DNA from: Streptomyces sp. RPT161
GTDB lineage: Bacteria; Actinomycetota; Actinomycetes; Streptomycetales; Streptomycetaceae
Direction: 5' to 3'
DNA: 64,000 bases
Assembly: GCF_027533845.1 (NCBI RefSeq)
Contig: NZ_JAPZVN010000002.1
Span: 62,001-126,000 of the forward strand
Part shown: positions 1-8,432 of the stretch, piece after piece
Numbering within the stretch: the stretch's first letter is position 1
How the letters are laid out: every line of letters begins with the position of its first letter
Made by a program: the position numbers and the translations under genes
The notes under the pieces: model-generated
Told to the model about the DNA's origin: nothing
Databases searched by the model: none
What the model saw: the letters and a program-made list of their open reading frames with translations, nothing else

Positions 1-11
1 GGGTCCACTAT

Positions 12-26
12 TAGGAAACTTTCCTA
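12..26. promoter_or_regulatory. Palindromic operator-like site at left edge
   Basis: A perfect 7-1-7 inverted repeat, TAGGAAA-C-TTTCCTA, sits at the extreme left edge. A partial second copy (GGAAAGTTAG) follows near position 39. It lies downstream of the channel gene's terminator, so it would serve a gene beyond the left edge. Palindromes of this general form are associated with ROK-family or other sugar regulators in streptomycetes; that link is from memory and the cognate regulator is not known here. Confidence 0.45.
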
Positions 27-107
27 TCGATGACTGGAAAGTTAGGGCCCGCCGATTGCCCCGTCAAGGGGCGTGCACCGGGAAATCGAAGCGTTGCCGA
101 AAACGCG

Positions 108-138
108 AGCGGCGCCCGGCATCGTGCCGGGCGCCGCT
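108..138. terminator. Terminator of the MscS-type channel gene
   Basis: A perfect 14-bp stem (AGCGGCGCCCGGCA and its complement) with a 3-nt loop begins 10 nt beyond the stop codon of the minus-strand channel gene. There is no long T-run, which is usual for GC-rich actinobacterial terminators. Confidence 0.75.
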
Positions 139-147
139 ACTGCTCTG

Positions 148-1230
148 TCACTTCTCCAGATGCGGTGCCGTCGGCGGCTCCGGCGGCAGCGGAGCAGCGG
201 CCGTCGACTGCGGGGAGCTCGGGTTGGCCAGCGCCGAGGGGGCGGCCATGGCGGCCGACGGGTCGGCGGCGGTGTCCTCGGTGAGCGCGGTGGGCGCACC
301 GCCAACGATCACTATGCCCTCCGCGTCGAACGCCTTCTTGATGCGCCAGCGCAGTTCGCGCGCGACGGCGGCGGCCTTGCCCGGCATGGTCTTCGCCTGC
401 GCCTGGATCACCACCGAGTCCGCGGAGACGGACTCAAGGCCGAGCACATCCACCGGCTCCCAGAGCGTCTCGTCCCACGGCGCCTCCTCGCTCATCTCCT
501 TCGCGGCCTGCCCGATCACCGCGCGCGCCCGGTCCAGGTCCTCGGAGTAGCCGACCTGGACGTCCACCACGGCTGTCGCCCAGCCCTGGCTCAGGTTGCC
601 GATCCGCTTGACCTCGCCGTTGCGCACGTACCAGATCTCACCGTTGTCCCCGCGCAGCTTGGTCACCCGCAGGCCGACCTCGATCACCGTGCCCTGGGCG
701 ACACCCGCGTCGATCACGTCACCGACGCCGTACTGGTCCTCAAGGATCATGAACACGCCGGAGAGGAAGTCGGTGACCAGGTTGCGCGCGCCGAAACCGA
801 CCGCCACACCCGCGACACTGACGCTGGCCAGCACCGGGGCGAGGTCGATCCGCATCAGGGAGAGCACCATCAGTGCCGCGGTGCCCATGATCAGGAAGGA
901 CGCGACGCTGCGCAGCACGGAGCCGATCGCCTCGCTGCGCTGCCGCCGCCGCTCGGTGTTGACCAGCAGTCCGCCCAGCCCGCCGATCTGCCGGTGCTCG
1001 GAGTGCTTGTTCATCCGGGCGATCAGCTGGGTGATCATGCGGCGGACCATGGCCCGCAGGACCATGGCGATGACCACTATCAGCACGATCTGCAGACCGG
1101 TGGTGAGCCAGTTCGCCCAGTTGTTCTCCACCCAGGTCGCGGCGTTGGAGGCCGACTTCTGGGCGTGGTCGAGACTTGCGGCACCGGGGGTGGAGTCGGC
1201 AGCCGCGATCAAGGACCAGGGCCGGAGCAC
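148..1230 (-). CDS. MscS-family mechanosensitive ion channel
   Basis: Predicted small-conductance mechanosensitive channel of the cytoplasmic membrane, which releases solutes on hypo-osmotic shock. A first transmembrane segment (around LQIVLIVVIAMVLRAM) is followed by a basic linker. A second and a pore-lining helix contain the alternating Gly/Ala pattern SVAGVAVGFGARNLV typical of MscS TM3. The beta domain follows (VGDVIDAG, GTVIEVGLRVTKLR). The tail is rich in Ala, Pro and Ser. A GTG start at 1230 is preferred over an upstream start at 1287 because AAGGAAGG lies 8 nt ahead of it. That gives 360 residues, normal for the short MscS class. The gene is monocistronic, with its own hairpin downstream. 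Confidence 0.88.
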   Translation of the reverse strand: MLRPWSLIAAADSTPGAASLDHAQKSASNAATWVENNWANWLTTGLQIVLIVVIAMVLRAMVRRMITQLIARMNKHSEHRQIGGLGGLLVNTERRRQRSEAIGSVLRSVASFLIMGTAALMVLSLMRIDLAPVLASVSVAGVAVGFGARNLVTDFLSGVFMILEDQYGVGDVIDAGVAQGTVIEVGLRVTKLRGDNGEIWYVRNGEVKRIGNLSQGWATAVVDVQVGYSEDLDRARAVIGQAAKEMSEEAPWDETLWEPVDVLGLESVSADSVVIQAQAKTMPGKAAAVARELRWRIKKAFDAEGIVIVGGAPTALTEDTAADPSAAMAAPSALANPSSPQSTAAAPLPPEPPTAPHLEK

Positions 1231-1436
1231 AGGTGAAACCTTCCTTAGCGGGATGCGTCCGGCCTTCGGGCCGGACCGGGCCGCCACGCTGCGGCGGGCC
1301 GAACAACCACCCTAACGGGGTAACGCGGTCAACCTGACGCGTTGATCGTGGCTGATCAGGGCTGGTCGCCTGGTGGGCTGTCCGTAATGCTCTGATGTAA
1401 GGAAGTGTGCGGGAAAACACCCTGAGGTCGTTACCC

Positions 1437-1457
1437 GGTCATGGTGGCGCCATGACC
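1437..1457. repeat. Inverted repeat upstream of the HNH gene
   Basis: GGTCATGG-TGGCG-CCATGACC is a perfect 8-bp inverted repeat about 72 nt upstream of the endonuclease start. It lies in the roughly 300-bp divergent gap between that gene and the channel gene (1231-1529). It could be an operator or a leader hairpin. No convincing -35/-10 pair was identified in the rest of the gap. Confidence 0.4.
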
Positions 1458-1529
1458 AGGCTTGCGGCGACACTGGGAGAGATCGTCCCGGCGCGAGCCA
1501 CGCGCCGCCGGCGTATAAGGGAGGCATCC

Positions 1530-2066
1530 GTGCCGCATGTCCTTGTCCTCAACGCGTCGTACGAGCCGCTCGGCGTCGTACCGCTCCGCCGCGCGCTCAT
1601 CCTCGTACTGAACAACAAGGCCGTATGCCTAGAGGAGTCCGGCGCCCTGATGCACAGCGCGACCCGCGTCCTTCCGGCGCCCAGCGTCGTCAAGCTCACC
1701 AAGTTCGTACGCGTCCCCTTTCGGGGGCCTGTTCCACTCACCCGTCGCGCGCTGTTCGCGCGGGACGGCGGTAAATGCGCCTACTGCGGGTGCGCCGCAA
1801 CCAGCGTCGACCACGTCATTCCGCGCAGCCGCGGTGGTCAGCACTCCTGGGAGAACGTGGTCGCGGCCTGCCGCCGCTGCAACCACGTCAAGGCCGACCG
1901 CCATGTCGCCGAACTCGGCTGGCGGCTCCGCCATCAGCCAGCTCCGCCGTCCGGCCTGGCCTGGCGGATCATCGGCACGGGCCATAGGGACCCGCGCTGG
2001 CTGCCATACCTGCAGCCATACGGCGCGGACGACGCCATGGCCCGGATCGACGGCATCTCTGCCTGA
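1530..2066 (+). CDS. HNH endonuclease (McrA-like small family)
   Basis: A 178-residue HNH nuclease of the short actinobacterial type. The N-terminal part (VLVLNASYEPLGVVPLRRA) is the conserved lead-in. The zinc-binding betabeta-alpha-metal core follows, with two CxxC knuckles (CAYCG, CRRCNH) around the catalytic DHVIPRSRGG and the SWENVV segment. The GTG start at 1530 is chosen because AAGGGAGG lies 5 nt upstream and homologues of this family begin at this point; upstream in-frame sequence from 1407 shows no domain. It probably cleaves DNA or acts in DNA metabolism; the biological substrate is unknown. Confidence 0.85.
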   Translation: MPHVLVLNASYEPLGVVPLRRALILVLNNKAVCLEESGALMHSATRVLPAPSVVKLTKFVRVPFRGPVPLTRRALFARDGGKCAYCGCAATSVDHVIPRSRGGQHSWENVVAACRRCNHVKADRHVAELGWRLRHQPAPPSGLAWRIIGTGHRDPRWLPYLQPYGADDAMARIDGISA

Positions 2067-2324
2067 CATCCGGGCCTTCGTGTGTCCGGCGATCCCCGGA
2101 CCGCAGCGGGTGCGGTCCGGGGGTTCGCCTGTGCGGGCGGCCTGGGCGGAGCTTGGGCTGGCCAGCTCGCCGGTACGGGCATGAGCGGAACGCCGAACCC
2201 CTTGTGAGCGTCCGGCTGGGTCGTGATGATCCCCCAGCCAAGCGTGGAGTCTCCCGTTGCGGCGACCCCTCTTCTTCCAGAACCATGGCCGCCGCAGGAA
2301 GTTGTTGAGGGGGAAAGGAAATCC

Positions 2325-2501
2325 GTGGCGCTTGAGGTCACCACAGGGGAGGACGGGATGATCTACATCCGGGAGACGGACGAGCCGGATGTCGTCGCCG
2401 TGACCACGCCCGCCAAGTGGGATGCCTTCGTCAAGGGGGTCAAGGCTGGGGAGTTCGATCACTTCGTGGAGGGGGTGGAGGACCCGGAGGGTGCGGAGTA
2501 G
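2325..2501 (+). CDS. Small DUF397-like protein
   Basis: A 58-residue acidic protein. The segment IYIRETDEPDVVAVTTPAKW followed by DAFVKGVKAGEFDHF resembles the C-terminal half of the streptomycete DUF397 family, small partners of XRE regulators. The usual N-terminal WRKSSYS motif is missing, so it is either a divergent or a shortened member. The GTG at 2325 is preferred (AGGAAATCC just ahead) over an ATG at 2223. No XRE gene is adjacent. Its 3' end overlaps the convergent minus-strand gene by 62 nt. Confidence 0.6.
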   Translation: MALEVTTGEDGMIYIRETDEPDVVAVTTPAKWDAFVKGVKAGEFDHFVEGVEDPEGAE

Positions 2502-2964
2502 GGCACGGAAGGGCGGGGTCCGCGCGGTTGGGCGAGCAGGTGACCACGGCCACCGACAGGAACGTCGGCCGGGCCAGGTAGTAGCCGAGCGAGATGTCGC
2601 CGCCGTGCGCCAACGTCTGCGCGGCGCGCGCCACTTGGCGGGCCAGCCGCTCCGGATCCCGGTCGTGCTCGGCGGCGAAGCGCGGGCCGTACTCGCGCAG
2701 CACTCCGTCCAGCCAGCCGACCGCCTCGGCCGGGTCGTCCCAGGTGCCACGGATCAGGGCCGGGGACTTCAGCAGCCAGTGCGCCGTCTCCAGCGGCGGC
2801 ACCTCGGAGCGGGTGAACGTCTCCGTCCAGGCCCGGTAAGCGGCCTGCCGCTGCACCGTCTCCTCCGGGTCGTCCGCCGCCCAGGGCGCCACCGGCATCC
2901 GTCGCAGCCCGTCGTCGTCGAAGACGGCCTTGTCGCCGACCCAGAGGTAGCCATGGTGGTGCAC
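2440..2964 (-). CDS. Hypothetical protein
   Basis: A 174-residue protein of unknown family. The body (residues about 1-140) is Trp- and Arg-rich and looks globular (WVGDKAVFDDDGLRRMPVAPW, WTETFTRSEVPPLETAHW when split at Trp residues). The last 30 residues are a Pro-rich low-complexity tail that runs into the convergent small gene, so the true C-terminus might be functionally dispensable. The start is a GTG at 2964 with no clear Shine-Dalgarno sequence; an in-frame extension up to the stop at 3046 is open. It lies downstream of the GH84 gene on the same strand with an 81-nt gap and may be co-transcribed with it. Confidence 0.5.
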   Translation of the reverse strand: MHHHGYLWVGDKAVFDDDGLRRMPVAPWAADDPEETVQRQAAYRAWTETFTRSEVPPLETAHWLLKSPALIRGTWDDPAEAVGWLDGVLREYGPRFAAEHDRDPERLARQVARAAQTLAHGGDISLGYYLARPTFLSVAVVTCSPNRADPALPCPTPHPPGPPPPPRSDRTPQP

Positions 2965-3045
2965 GCTGTCCGATGGTGCACAGCGCCACGGGCGCCGAGC
3001 GCCGACGCGCCCGCGCCCGCCCGGTGAATGGCCCGGGTGGCAGCG

Positions 3046-6000
3046 CTACGACGCGCCCTGCACCGCGTACGCCTCCAGCTCCCACAGTGAGATCCCGTAC
3101 GGTGTCGCCCGCTGGTCGCACTGGACGCGGATGAACCGGGTGTCCGCCTCGTCCATCCGCACCGTCTCCGTGCCGCCCTGCCCCGTGGTGACCGTCGCCG
3201 CCGTGCGCCATGAGCGGCCGTCCGACGAGACCAGCACGCGGTAGGCGCTGGCGTAGGCGTCCTGCCAGCGCAGCACGACCCGGCCGACCCGGGCCGGACG
3301 GGACAGCTCGACCTGCACCCACTGGCCGTCCTGGGCCGGTGAGGACCAGCGGGTGTCCAGCCTGCCGTCCGCCACCGCCGAGGCGGGGAACGCCGCCGTC
3401 TCGTCGCCGGACGAACTGGCCCGGGCGCCGCGCACCAGGTCGGGCCCACCGGTGCGGGGGAACGCGCGCACGGTGGCCGTCTGCGTCACCGTCCGGCCGT
3501 CCGCGGTGAACGCCACGGTGATCGGGTACGCGCCTGCCTTGGCGTCCCCCGCGACGGACACCGCGAGCGGCACCGCCTGCGTCTCCCCGCGCCGCAGCAC
3601 CAGCTGACCGGGCGCCCGTACGCTCACCCCCTTCGGGGCCTTCACCTCCACCGTGCCGTGCACGTCGTCCGGGCGCACGGTGGAAAGCCGCGCGCCGACG
3701 GTGGCCTGGCCGCCGACATCGGCGTCGGCCGTGGGCTGGTCGACGGTGAGCCGGGCGGCGGGGGTGTCGCCGAACCACGGCACCACCGCGTAGACGGCGG
3801 GCGGTGTCGCGCCGGACACCCAACTGATCCGCACCGCGTCCGCACGTATCCCGTGGGCGGCCAACTCGGTCCATCCGTCGCCGAGTTGACCGACCCGCTG
3901 CCAGCCGCGGCCGTCCACCTCGGCCTCCACCGTGCCTCGCGCGCCGCTGCCGGGCGCGGTCAGCACGGTGAGCCCGTCCAGGGCGCGGGACGCGCCGAAC
4001 GCCATGGTCAGTGCGCCGCCGTCGCGGCCGGCCGCCTGGTACGGGACCTCCGGATCACCGCTGACCACGGTGGACGGCGGCGTACCGTCGGCCGAGGACG
4101 GCCCGGTGACCCGGGGCTGGAACGCGCCGACCGCGGTCACGTCGAAACTGCGCACCGCCACCGCGTTGGGCTGTGCGGAGGCGGCCCGCAGCCGTACGTA
4201 GCGGGCGGTCGCGCCCTTGGGGAAGGCGGCGGTGACGGTCTGCTGGTTCTGGTACGTACCGGAGGTCCGCCAGGTACCGCCGTCCGGCGAGTACTCCAGC
4301 ACCGCGTCCCGCAGGATGTCCTCGGCCGCCGGGGAGTCGTCGCCAGAGCCCATCGCGATCCGCACCCGGCTGACCGGGCGGGCCGAGCCGAGGTCCACGC
4401 CGAAGGTGTCCCCGGGCTGCGGCGGGCGGTCGCTCCACCAGTACGTGGCGTCGTTGCCGTCGGTCATCAGCGACGGGTCGGTGGAGCGCGCCGAGCCCAG
4501 CGACGTCGTCGCCTGCGGGCGGTCTGCGCGCACCCCCGTCCAGGCGTTGGCGGCGCCGAGCGCCTTGATCAGGAATGGCCCCAACACCCCGTCGCCCACG
4601 GTGGCGGTGGACTGCGCGATGGCGTGCTGGGCGCGCTGTACGGCGAGTTGCCGCTGCCAGCCCTGTGCGCCGTCACCGTGCCGCTGGGCCAGCAGCATGT
4701 CGACAGCGGACCCACCCGCCTGCCCGTAGAGCCCCAACTGCTGTAGCCAGGGCCGCACTTCGGTGCCGAAGGCGCCGCCCGCCAGGCCGCCCAGCCGCCG
4801 CGGGGCCTGTGCCATGGTGTCGAAGGCGGCGTGCAGCCGGTCCGCCGCGGTGCGCAGCGCGGAGTCGTCGGTGCCCGCGTAGGCGTTCCAGAAGCCGTCG
4901 ATCAGCGGGCGCAGATAGGCGGACTCGCCGTTGGAGTCCAGTGGGGACGAGGCGTCGTTGCCGGCCAGCGCGGTCAACGCGGCGCGGGCGTCCGGGTCCT
5001 GGCCCGCCAGGTCGTTGACGGCCGCCTGCCAGGACTCCTGCGGCTGGTAGCCGTTGGGGTTCCAGGCGTAGTCGGCGGCGGTGAACAACGGGATGCGGCC
5101 CGCGGACGGCTGCTGCATGGCGTTGGCCAGCAGACCCGCCGAGGTGGCGGCGACGGCCGGATCGCGGCCCGCGTAGGGACCTAGGAAGATACGGTCCTGC
5201 GCGTAGTCGTTCACCGGGTAGTTGTCCATGGTCAGCAGTGGATGCCGGAACGCGGTCCGGGCGTCGGCGAACTGGCCTCCGGTGATCTTCGCGGGCACCA
5301 CCCCGACGCCGGTCCAGGCCACCTCGATGCCGGGAGCGAGCGCGGCGGCCAGCGCGCCGCGGTAGGCGGTGGTGCCGTCCTGGTAGTACTCGGTGGGCAG
5401 CACCGACAGCGGCGGCGCCGCGCTGCCGTAGCGCGCGGACAGGTGCAGGGCAAGGGCGTTGGCCACCTTGGCCTGGGCGCGGGCCGCGGCGCCCGGGCCG
5501 TTACCGAAGGCGGCGGCGTCCGCCGAGCAGTGCCACTCGGTGTAACTGACGTCCTGGAACTGGAGTTGGAAGGCGCGCACCCCCAGCGCCCACATCGCGT
5601 CCACCTTGCGGAACAGCGCCTTGAGGTCGTCGGCGGAGGAGAAGCACAGGGACTGGCCGGGCGCCACCGCCCAACCCAGGGTGACGTGGTTGCGCTGGGC
5701 GCGTGCCGCCAGCGTCCGCCAGTCGTCCCGCGCCGCGGCGGGGTAGGGGGCGCTCCACTGCGTCGTACGGTACGGGTCGTCGCCAGGGGCGTAGAGGTAG
5801 AAGTCCTGCTTGGTGCGGCCCATGAAGTCCAGTTGGGCGAGCCGCTGCTGGGTGGTCCAGGGCTGGCCGTAGAAGCCCTCGGTGATGCCGCGCAGCGCGG
5901 TGGACGGCCAGTCGCGGACCACCACGCCCGCGAAGCCGCGCTGCGCGCCGCTGGTCTGGGCGAGCTGGCGCAGCGTCTGCGCGGCGTGGAACAGGCCGTC

Positions 6001-6495
6001 CGGGCCGACCCCGGACAGCGCCACGGTGTCCCGGTCGCCGTTGTGCCCGACGGCCAGCCGGTAGCCGCCGGACGGCAGGTCGCCGCGGTCGGGCGCGCCC
6101 AGCGCGTTCAGCGCGGAGTCGGCGCCCGGGCCGTCCGCGTAGACCACCAGGGCCTGCGCGGGCAGCGGTGCGCCGGGAGCGGTGTCGCGGATGTCGCGGG
6201 CGCCCGCCGTGCGCAGGGTGTCGCGTAGCGAGTCCAGCGCGTAAGGGTCGGCGCCGCCGCCGGCGACCAGCGCGACGGTGGGGGTGACCGGTGTGAACTG
6301 GCCCTGTGCGCGCAGTGACTGCGGTCTCGGCCACACCGGGGGCGGCTGTCCGGCGGCGGTCCCGCCGTCCGGTGTGGTCAGCGGGGTCAGACCGGTCGCT
6401 GGCGCGGCGACCGCGCAGGGCGCGCCACCGAGCACACTGCCGATGACGGCGGCGACGAACGCCGCCACGGTGGGCTTCCTGCGCCGGGGGGACAC
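3046..6495 (-). CDS. Secreted GH84-like beta-N-acetylglucosaminidase
   Basis: A large exported multidomain protein of 1149 residues. A Sec-type signal (residues 1-31: RRRK, hydrophobic core, ending AVAA) precedes a GH20b/GH84-like N-terminal domain (about 55-195). The GH84 TIM barrel (about 200-500) starts at RGITEGFYGQPW. Beyond a helical region come an F5/8-type C domain (about 655-790), a NEW3-type Ig-like domain (about 915-1010) and a final F5/8C domain (last 130 residues), all typical carbohydrate-binding attachments. It is expected to remove N-acetylglucosamine from glycans outside the cell. Oddly, the GH84 aspartate pair (F-D-D-I in other members) reads FQDV, residues 313-316, so the first catalytic Asp is Gln. 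The GTG at 6495 has AAGGAGG 5 nt upstream, which decides the start over one at 6591. Confidence 0.85.
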   Translation of the reverse strand: MSPRRRKPTVAAFVAAVIGSVLGGAPCAVAAPATGLTPLTTPDGGTAAGQPPPVWPRPQSLRAQGQFTPVTPTVALVAGGGADPYALDSLRDTLRTAGARDIRDTAPGAPLPAQALVVYADGPGADSALNALGAPDRGDLPSGGYRLAVGHNGDRDTVALSGVGPDGLFHAAQTLRQLAQTSGAQRGFAGVVVRDWPSTALRGITEGFYGQPWTTQQRLAQLDFMGRTKQDFYLYAPGDDPYRTTQWSAPYPAAARDDWRTLAARAQRNHVTLGWAVAPGQSLCFSSADDLKALFRKVDAMWALGVRAFQLQFQDVSYTEWHCSADAAAFGNGPGAAARAQAKVANALALHLSARYGSAAPPLSVLPTEYYQDGTTAYRGALAAALAPGIEVAWTGVGVVPAKITGGQFADARTAFRHPLLTMDNYPVNDYAQDRIFLGPYAGRDPAVAATSAGLLANAMQQPSAGRIPLFTAADYAWNPNGYQPQESWQAAVNDLAGQDPDARAALTALAGNDASSPLDSNGESAYLRPLIDGFWNAYAGTDDSALRTAADRLHAAFDTMAQAPRRLGGLAGGAFGTEVRPWLQQLGLYGQAGGSAVDMLLAQRHGDGAQGWQRQLAVQRAQHAIAQSTATVGDGVLGPFLIKALGAANAWTGVRADRPQATTSLGSARSTDPSLMTDGNDATYWWSDRPPQPGDTFGVDLGSARPVSRVRIAMGSGDDSPAAEDILRDAVLEYSPDGGTWRTSGTYQNQQTVTAAFPKGATARYVRLRAASAQPNAVAVRSFDVTAVGAFQPRVTGPSSADGTPPSTVVSGDPEVPYQAAGRDGGALTMAFGASRALDGLTVLTAPGSGARGTVEAEVDGRGWQRVGQLGDGWTELAAHGIRADAVRISWVSGATPPAVYAVVPWFGDTPAARLTVDQPTADADVGGQATVGARLSTVRPDDVHGTVEVKAPKGVSVRAPGQLVLRRGETQAVPLAVSVAGDAKAGAYPITVAFTADGRTVTQTATVRAFPRTGGPDLVRGARASSSGDETAAFPASAVADGRLDTRWSSPAQDGQWVQVELSRPARVGRVVLRWQDAYASAYRVLVSSDGRSWRTAATVTTGQGGTETVRMDEADTRFIRVQCDQRATPYGISLWELEAYAVQGAS

Positions 6496-6700
6496 GGTTC
6501 CTCCTTGCGGAGCGGGGGGAGAGGAGGGCAACGCGTTCGGGGACGCGTGAGGCTGGGGGGACGGTTTCACGCGACGCGTCGAGCCCATCACCGGCTCGCC
6601 GCAGTGTCAACGCGCCTGATCATTATGTCGGTTACGTCCCGCTAGGGGGTTCGCGGTGCCTGCCCCCGAAGAACGAAACCGGAAACCCCCGCGCGAGGCG

Positions 6701-6706
6701 TACTGT
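6701..6706 (+). promoter_or_regulatory. Candidate -10 box of the amidase gene (near-leaderless)
   Basis: TACTGT lies 7 nt upstream of the amidase ATG, which would place transcription start at or one base before the initiation codon. The only purine stretch (AAGGA) is too close to the ATG to act as a normal ribosome site. Confidence 0.4.
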
Positions 6707-6713
6707 CAAGGAC

Positions 6714-8156
6714 ATGGCGGAACCGCATGAGTTGACGATGCTGGAGCAGGCCGCGGCCATCCGGGAGGGCGAGCTGTCGCCCGTCGAACTGACCCGGCAC
6801 TACCTGGCCCGCATCGACCGGCTGAACGACAGCGTCGGTGCCTACCTCACCGTCACCCCCGAACGGGCACTGGACGACGCCCGGCGCGCCGAGCGGCGGC
6901 TGACCGAGGGGGACGCGCCGCCGCTGCTCGGGGTGTCGGTGCCGGTGAAGGACCTGGTTCCGGTGCCCGGTGTGCGGTTCACCATGGGCTCGGCCGCCTT
7001 CGCCGACCACGTGGCGGGCGCGTCCAGCCGCCAGGCCGAGCTGCTCCACGAGGCCGGCACGGTCCTGCTGGGCAAGACCAACACGCCCGAGTTCGGGCTG
7101 CCCGCCTACACCGAGAGCCTGGTCGGGCCGCCCGCCCGCACCCCGTACGACCTCACCCGGGGGGCGGGCGGATCCAGCGGCGGCGCCGCGGCCGCGGTCG
7201 CCGCGGGGCTGGCGTCCGCCGCGCACGGGTCGGACGGCGGCGGCTCCATCCGGATCCCGGCCAGCTGCTGCGGCCTCGTCGGGCTCAAGCCCAGCCGGGG
7301 CCGCATCAGCCCGGCGCCGCTGGGCGACGTCAGCGGGCTCGGGGTGCCCGGCCCGCTGGCCCGGACCGTACGGGACGCCGCCGCCCTGCTGGACGTGATG
7401 TCCGCGCACGTACCGGGCGACCCTGCGCCGCTCGCCCCGCCGCAGCGGCCGTTCCTCGAATGGTGCGACGCGCTGGAGCGCGCCCCGCGCCGACTGCGCA
7501 TCGCCCGCTGGGCGCGGCCGGACGTCCCCGGGGTGACCGTCGACCCGCGGATCCTGGAGGTCTACGAGAAGACCTCCACGCTGCTCGCCGAACTCGGCCA
7601 TGCGGTGGTCGACGTACCGCAGCCGCTCGATCCCGGGGACCGGGACGCCTTCACCCCGGTGTGGGCGGTGCTGGCCGCGCTGCCCTCGGTGCCCGCGGCG
7701 CGTGAGTCGCAGCTGACGCCGATGACCCGCTGGCTGCGCGCGCAGGGGCAGGCGGCCAGCGGTCTCGACTACGTGCGGGCGCTGGCGGCGATGCAGTCGG
7801 TCGGCCGGAAGTTCGCCACCGCCGTCGCCGGGTACGACGCGGTGCTCACCCCGACGCTGGCCCAACTCCCGCCACCGGTGGGCGCGTTGCGCGACGACGC
7901 CGATCCGGCCGCGGACTTCGCGGCGCAGATCGCGTTCACGCCGTTCACCGGCCCGTGGAACATCGCGGGGCTGCCCGCGATCTCGCTGCCGGTGGGCTGG
8001 TCGGAGTCGGGGCTGCCGATCGGCATGATGCTGGGTGCGGCGCACGGCGCGGAGGGGCCGCTGCTGGCGCTCGCCGCGCAGGTGGAGACCGCCGCGCCAT
8101 GGGCCGGGCGGGCAGTGGTGGAAATCGGGACGGATGGCGCCGCTCCGATTGGGTAG
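6714..8156 (+). CDS. Amidase (amidase-signature family)
   Basis: A 480-residue cytoplasmic amidase-signature enzyme that hydrolyses a carboxamide. The Ser-cisSer-Lys triad is intact: Lys79 in VPVKDLV, Ser154 in [10 protein letters not shown] and Ser178 in GSDGGGSIR. The family-typical [17 protein letters not shown] follows. The second half has the usual substrate-pocket segments ([19 protein letters not shown]). Whole length and architecture fit 6-aminohexanoate-dimer or indoleacetamide-type amidases rather than GatA, since no gatB/gatC genes lie nearby. The true substrate cannot be told from sequence. The gene is transcribed divergently from the GH84 gene, with no strong Shine-Dalgarno sequence. 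Confidence 0.88.
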   Translation: MAEPHELTMLEQAAAIREGELSPVELTRHYLARIDRLNDSVGAYLTVTPERALDDARRAERRLTEGDAPPLLGVSVPVKDLVPVPGVRFTMGSAAFADHVAGASSRQAELLHEAGTVLLGKTNTPEFGLPAYTESLVGPPARTPYDLTRGAGGSSGGAAAAVAAGLASAAHGSDGGGSIRIPASCCGLVGLKPSRGRISPAPLGDVSGLGVPGPLARTVRDAAALLDVMSAHVPGDPAPLAPPQRPFLEWCDALERAPRRLRIARWARPDVPGVTVDPRILEVYEKTSTLLAELGHAVVDVPQPLDPGDRDAFTPVWAVLAALPSVPAARESQLTPMTRWLRAQGQAASGLDYVRALAAMQSVGRKFATAVAGYDAVLTPTLAQLPPPVGALRDDADPAADFAAQIAFTPFTGPWNIAGLPAISLPVGWSESGLPIGMMLGAAHGAEGPLLALAAQVETAAPWAGRAVVEIGTDGAAPIG

Positions 8157-8228
8157 ATGGTGACGTGTCCGTCCCCACCGACGGCCGGAGGATTTCCGGT
8201 CGTCCCTAGCGAGCACCGGAGGATCTCC

Positions 8229-8432
8229 GTGGCCGTTCCCACAGATCTACTTCCGTTCGACCTCCCCGACGCCAAATGCGGGTGCCCCGAGCAGCCGCTC
8301 ACCTCGGAGCCCGCACTGGTCGAGGACGCGCCGCTGACCAGCGAGCCGCCGCTGCCCGCCGAGCCCGCGCTGACCAGCGAGCCGGTGGCTGTGGTGACCA
8401 CCGCCGCGAGCCTGGGGCCGATGGAGATCTGA
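8229..8432 (+). CDS. Small LTSEP-repeat protein coupled to malQ
   Basis: A 67-residue acidic, Pro-rich protein with no recognised family. A Cys-Gly-Cys sits near residue 18. Three LTSEP motifs are spaced along the middle (PLTSEPAL, PLTSEPPL, ALTSEPVA), followed by a short apolar tail. The GTG at 8229 has GGAGG 8 nt upstream. Its TGA overlaps the malQ ATG by one base (TGATG), so the two genes are probably translationally coupled. No modification or transport gene is adjacent, so a peptide-product role is only speculative. Confidence 0.6.
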   Translation: MAVPTDLLPFDLPDAKCGCPEQPLTSEPALVEDAPLTSEPPLPAEPALTSEPVAVVTTAASLGPMEI

